A stretch of DNA of 37,132 bases, from assembly GCA_004297945.1 (NCBI GenBank), contig SCRC01000078.1, positions 1-37,132 of the forward strand, written 5' to 3'. This stretch comes from Candidimonas sp. (GTDB lineage: Bacteria; Pseudomonadota; Gammaproteobacteria; Burkholderiales; Burkholderiaceae_B). The notes under the pieces were generated by a model. It was given only the letters and a program-made list of their open reading frames with translations, ran no database searches and was not told where the DNA came from. The position numbers and the translations under genes were made by a program. Each line of letters begins with the position of its first letter. Position 1 is the stretch's first letter. Of this stretch, positions 33,723 to 37,132 are shown piece by piece.

Positions 33723-36513
33723 GGTGCGCTCCCTCTTCTTGTTGTTGTGCGAGCTGCGTCTGTAGCGCCTGTACGACTCTTTCCATGCGGGTGCTGCGCG
33801 AGCCTTTTACCAAAACATTCGCCGGAAGAAGCGTGCCCAAATGAACGACCAGCGCATCAATCGTGCCAAAGACGCTGGCGCGGCTGCCAAAGGCCCGGGC
33901 CGAGCTTTGAGCCGCAGGGCCAAAGGCGAGCAGATCATCGATAGCCCGTTCTTGTGCGTAAGCGCCCACCTCGGCATGCATGGCCGGACCGTTGGCACCC
34001 ACCTCTGCCATATCGCCCAGAACTAGTATTTTGCGGCCCGGCAGCGCAGCCAGCACATCAATGGCGGCGCGCACAGAATCCGGATTAGCGTTATACGAAT
34101 CGTCGATCAGCTGGTGCCCATCCGCTAAAGAATACGATCGCATACGACCCGCAACCGGGTTGAACGCCGCCAAACCCTGCACGATCGCGTCAATCGGGGC
34201 TCCGGCCGCACTCGCACACGCGGCGGCGGCCAAGGCATTGCGCAAGTTATGCACGCCGGGGGCTGCAAGCGTGACCGCCGCAACCCCGGCTGGCGTATGC
34301 AGTTGACATTGCGTGCCGCGATGCTGCACATGAATCTGGTCGGCATACACATCAAAATGAGAATCGAAGCCAAACAGCACGATCCGGCGCGAACCCGATA
34401 ATTCGACCCACACCTGCGTGTAGGCATCATCGCCTGGGAACACCGCTATGCCGTCAGCCGGCAAAGCGCTTAGCACCGCGCCGTTTTCAACGGCCACTGC
34501 ATGCACCGAATGCATGAACTCCTGATGTTCGCGTTGGGCATTGTTAACCAGCCCAACCGTGGCCTGGGCCATTTCGGCCAGCCCGGCAATCTCTCCGGGA
34601 TGGTTCATTCCCAGCTCGAACACTGCCGCGCGATGGTCGGCGCACATGCGCAGCAAGGTGAGAGGCACGCCAATATCATTGTTCAGATTGCCCTCGGTGG
34701 CCAGGGCGGCCCCAACGCCCACCCATGCCCGCAAGATCGAAGCCACCATTTCTTTGGTGGTTGTTTTGCCGTTGCTTCCGGTCACGGCAATCGTCGGCAA
34801 CTGAAAGCGCCGGCGCCACACCGTACCGATCTTGATCAGGGCGACACGCGTATCGCCCAATTCAAACTGAGGCAAAGAGATATCAGGGTCGCGATGCGAA
34901 ACCACAGCCGCGCATGCGCCAGCCGACAATGCCTGACCCAAATGTTGCTGGCCGTCAAAAAACTCGCCCTTGATCGCAACGAACACTTGGCCTGCGGCGA
35001 TGCGGCGCGAGTCGGTCGACAGGGTCAGGCCACGCAGCCAACACAGCGCAAAGCGGGCCCACTCGCGATCATCGAAGGGCCTGCGTACGCCGCTGGCTTC
35101 CTGATAGGTTTCATGGCCTTTACCAGCCAGCAGAACCACATCATTGGCATTTGCGCCCCATATTGCGGCAAGAATCGCGTGAGCGCGATCCAGTTCTACC
35201 CGCGGCCGAGCCGCCATGCCGGCCATTATTTGATCAACGATGGCCTGTGGATCTTCTGCGCGTGGATTATCGCTGGTGAGGATGACCAGGTCGGCCTGCT
35301 CGCCAGCAATCCGGCCCATGATAGGGCGCTTGCCGGTATCGCGGCCGCCGCCGCAGCCAAATACGCAAACCAGACGGCCGCCCCGGGCATTGGCAACTTC
35401 ACGCAAAGCTTGCAGCGCACGAGCCAAAGCATCGGGAGTGTGCGCGTAATCCACCACGACCATAGGGGTCGCCACCGACGCATCGCCCACGAGGTACGGC
35501 TCGACGATTTGCAGACGGCCTTCAACTGGGTGCAGTTCAGCCAGCGCACGCGCAATTCGAACCAGGCTCCAGCCTAATTCACGCAACACGCCAGCGACCA
35601 GCAACAAATTGGAAATATTGTGTTCACCCACCAACCGGGTCACGATCTGGGCTGCACCGTCAGGCGTAATTAAATTGAATATCAGGCCATACGTGCCGGT
35701 TTGAATGTTCTGAGCCCGCAAACCCGCAGCACCATCGTGTCCCAACGAGTACCCCAGCCATTTAAGCTCCGGGTGCAACGCGCCTAGCTCGACTCCCGCG
35801 GGGTCGTCAAGATTGATGACAGCGGCTCGCAGGCCTTGCCAATCGAACAGCGCAAATTTTGCAGCCTTGTAATTGGCCAGGGTCTTGTGGTAATCAAGAT
35901 GATCGCGCGTCAGGTTGGTGAACCCGGCAATTTCGACGCAAACCTGCTCCAGGCGTCCTTGCTCGATGCCTATCGATGAGGCCTCCAGCGCGACCACTTT
36001 GCCGCCCACATCACGAATCGCCGCCAGGCTGCGATGCATGGTCAATACATCCGGCGTAGTGAGCGCACCACCCAGATTCGACCCATCGGGGAGCCTCACG
36101 CCCAGCGTGCCAACGGAGCCGCAAGAAACCCCTTGCGCGTTAAGCGCCGCCGCGATCCACTGGACTACCGTGGTCTTGCCGTTGGTCCCGGTTACGGCAA
36201 CCACAGACAGCGCGCGCGAAGGCTCGCCATACCAGGCGTTCGCGACGCTGCCCAGCAAGACATGCAGGTTCTCCACTTCAAGCACTGGAACCGTGGCGGC
36301 GGACGTTGCTGGCGCGGCACTGCCTGACTGCATGACGATCGCCGCCGCACCGCGCCCGATCGCATCCTGCATATATAAACGTCCATCACCCGCCAGGCCT
36401 GGGCAGGCAAAAAACACGTCTCCCGCCATGATCTGGCGAGAGTCCAGGCAAAGGTGCGCCTCGCGTGCAACCCGCTCGTGCAACCAGGCGATTAGGTGCG
36501 AAACTCTATTCAT
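33712..36513 (-). CDS. murE/murF: MurE-MurF fusion: UDP-MurNAc-tripeptide synthetase / UDP-MurNAc-tripeptide--D-Ala-D-Ala ligase
   Basis: A single 933-residue protein carrying two consecutive Mur ligases. The MurE half (about 1-490) has the P-loop TGTNGKTTV (108-116), [11 protein letters not shown], the meso-DAP selectivity motif DNPR (415-418) and GKGHE (465-469). The MurF half (about 492-933) has [16 protein letters not shown]-loop [10 protein letters not shown] (578-587), [13 protein letters not shown] and [10 protein letters not shown]. It adds meso-diaminopimelate and then D-Ala-D-Ala, the latter made by Ddl in the same operon. The junction is short, with no stop or frameshift, and both halves look complete. 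Such fusions are known in Bordetella. The start overlaps the ftsI stop as ATGA. Confidence 0.96.
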   Translation of the reverse strand: MNRVSHLIAWLHERVAREAHLCLDSRQIMAGDVFFACPGLAGDGRLYMQDAIGRGAAAIVMQSGSAAPATSAATVPVLEVENLHVLLGSVANAWYGEPSRALSVVAVTGTNGKTTVVQWIAAALNAQGVSCGSVGTLGVRLPDGSNLGGALTTPDVLTMHRSLAAIRDVGGKVVALEASSIGIEQGRLEQVCVEIAGFTNLTRDHLDYHKTLANYKAAKFALFDWQGLRAAVINLDDPAGVELGALHPELKWLGYSLGHDGAAGLRAQNIQTGTYGLIFNLITPDGAAQIVTRLVGEHNISNLLLVAGVLRELGWSLVRIARALAELHPVEGRLQIVEPYLVGDASVATPMVVVDYAHTPDALARALQALREVANARGGRLVCVFGCGGGRDTGKRPIMGRIAGEQADLVILTSDNPRAEDPQAIVDQIMAGMAARPRVELDRAHAILAAIWGANANDVVLLAGKGHETYQEASGVRRPFDDREWARFALCWLRGLTLSTDSRRIAAGQVFVAIKGEFFDGQQHLGQALSAGACAAVVSHRDPDISLPQFELGDTRVALIKIGTVWRRRFQLPTIAVTGSNGKTTTKEMVASILRAWVGVGAALATEGNLNNDIGVPLTLLRMCADHRAAVFELGMNHPGEIAGLAEMAQATVGLVNNAQREHQEFMHSVHAVAVENGAVLSALPADGIAVFPGDDAYTQVWVELSGSRRIVLFGFDSHFDVYADQIHVQHRGTQCQLHTPAGVAAVTLAAPGVHNLRNALAAAACASAAGAPIDAIVQGLAAFNPVAGRMRSYSLADGHQLIDDSYNANPDSVRAAIDVLAALPGRKILVLGDMAEVGANGPAMHAEVGAYAQERAIDDLLAFGPAAQSSARAFGSRASVFGTIDALVVHLGTLLPANVLVKGSRSTRMERVVQALQTQLAQQQEEGAHHAT

Positions 36514-37132
36514 CGTCGCTGCTTCTCACGAGGACCTTCGGCCACCAACGAAGTCACTGGCGCGTCGGGCGGAACCCCCAGGCGACGCAGGGTGCTTTCC
36601 ATCACACTCGAAAACACGGGGCCGGCAACGACGCTGCCATAATAGCCGCCAACATGCGGTTCATCGATCGAGACGGCCACAACGACACGAGGGTTGGACA
36701 CTGGTCCAAACCCGACGAACGACCCCCGATACTGAGTCCTGCTGTAACGGCCGTTGACGATCTGACGCGCCGTTCCGCTCTTGCCGGCCACACGGTATCC
36801 TGGAACCTTTTGTCTGGCACCCTCGGGGCCGGCGGCCGCTTCCAGCATCGCCCTGATCTGGCCCGCAATGGCCGGAGGGAAAATCTGCACACTGGTCGCC
36901 TTGCCCTCGCGCTTTAACAGCGTGAGTGAAACCATGTCGCCGTTGCGAGCAAATACCGTGTACGCGTGGGCAATTTGCAGCAGGGAAACGGACAGGCCAT
37001 ACCCATAGGCCATGGTGGCGCGCTCAATCGGACGCCAGCGCTCCCACGGTCGTAGGCGTCCAGAAGCCACGCCCGGAAAATTGGCCCGTGGCGCACGGCC
37101 GAAACCCAGCGCGGTGAAATTATTCCACATCT
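36510..37132 (-). CDS. ftsI: Peptidoglycan D,D-transpeptidase FtsI (PBP3), C-terminal part
   Basis: Cuts off at the window edge, so only about 207 C-terminal residues are seen, with no start codon in view. It is the septal transpeptidase that works with FtsW. The third penicillin-binding motif appears as GKSGTARQ, the K-[ST]-G-T class, preceded by MAYGYGLSVSLLQIAHAYTVFARNG typical of PBP3. After it come SFVGFGPVSNPRVVVAVSIDEP and AGPVFSSVM. The remaining SxxK and SxN motifs lie outside. Ends in an ATGA overlap with murE-murF. Confidence 0.95.
   Translation of the reverse strand, partial: MWNNFTALGFGRAPRANFPGVASGRLRPWERWRPIERATMAYGYGLSVSLLQIAHAYTVFARNGDMVSLTLLKREGKATSVQIFPPAIAGQIRAMLEAAAGPEGARQKVPGYRVAGKSGTARQIVNGRYSRTQYRGSFVGFGPVSNPRVVVAVSIDEPHVGGYYGSVVAGPVFSSVMESTLRRLGVPPDAPVTSLVAEGPREKQRR

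Noticed and set aside
34501..35577. Long plus-strand frame of 358 codons
   Set aside because: Entirely antisense to murE-murF, with no domain; a shadow of the high-GC coding strand.

Overview
The window is almost entirely core genome of a betaproteobacterium. The best match is Burkholderiales, family Alcaligenaceae (Bordetella, Achromobacter or Pusillimonas relatives). This rests on the content and order of the murein and division cluster, a single-polypeptide MurE-MurF fusion as known in Bordetella, LpxC/SecA placed just beyond FtsZ, and moderately high GC with betaproteobacterial-looking proteins. The genus is an inference.

Region by region. (1) Positions 286-4968, minus strand: lptD-surA-rsmA, an outer-membrane biogenesis operon plus a 16S rRNA dimethyltransferase. 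Divergent from it are amgK and murU (5108-6903), the MurNAc recycling pair that returns cell-wall sugar to UDP-MurNAc. (2) Positions 7106-10350: a small variable zone. It holds a conserved membrane/coiled-coil protein, a tRNA-Lys(UUU) gene with a near-consensus promoter, a 47-codon remnant that resembles the start of a tyrosine recombinase just beyond the tRNA 3' end, a metallophosphoesterase and an ECF sigma factor. Three clusters of a REP-type palindrome with a GTAG head bracket the last two genes. (3) Positions 10351-17294: a GH31-family protein whose active-site motifs look eroded, bifunctional mnmC, a SuhB-like phosphatase, an M20 amidohydrolase and an acyl-CoA thioesterase. (4) Positions 17291-22574: secA, an M23 peptidase, a DUF721/DciA-like gene and lpxC. 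(5) Positions 23026-37132, minus strand: the dcw cluster in transcription order ftsI (partial), murE-murF fusion, mraY, murD, ftsW, murG, murC, ddl, ftsQ, ftsA, ftsZ. Six of these junctions are 4-base ATGA overlaps.

How the genes work together. MurE-MurF, MraY, MurG, MurC, MurD and Ddl build lipid II, and FtsW and FtsI polymerise and cross-link it at the septum organised by FtsZ, FtsA and FtsQ. AmgK and MurU feed recycled MurNAc into the same pool. LpxC, LptD and SurA supply the outer membrane, and SecA supplies secretion. Gene starts were moved from the longest possible frame where overlap with the upstream stop, a ribosome binding site or family N-termini pointed to an internal start (rsmA, murU, sigma factor, mnmC, M23 peptidase, lpxC, ftsZ, ftsQ, murC, ftsW).

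I found no large undescribed system. The observations most worth a second look are the GTAG-headed REP family, whose stem sequences vary with base pairing kept, including an expanded 30-bp tandem array right after ftsZ; the REP-bracketed two-gene segment beside a tRNA with an integrase-like scar; the apparently orphan ECF sigma factor with a candidate self-type promoter; the degenerate GH31 protein; and an LptD with a non-standard cysteine arrangement.
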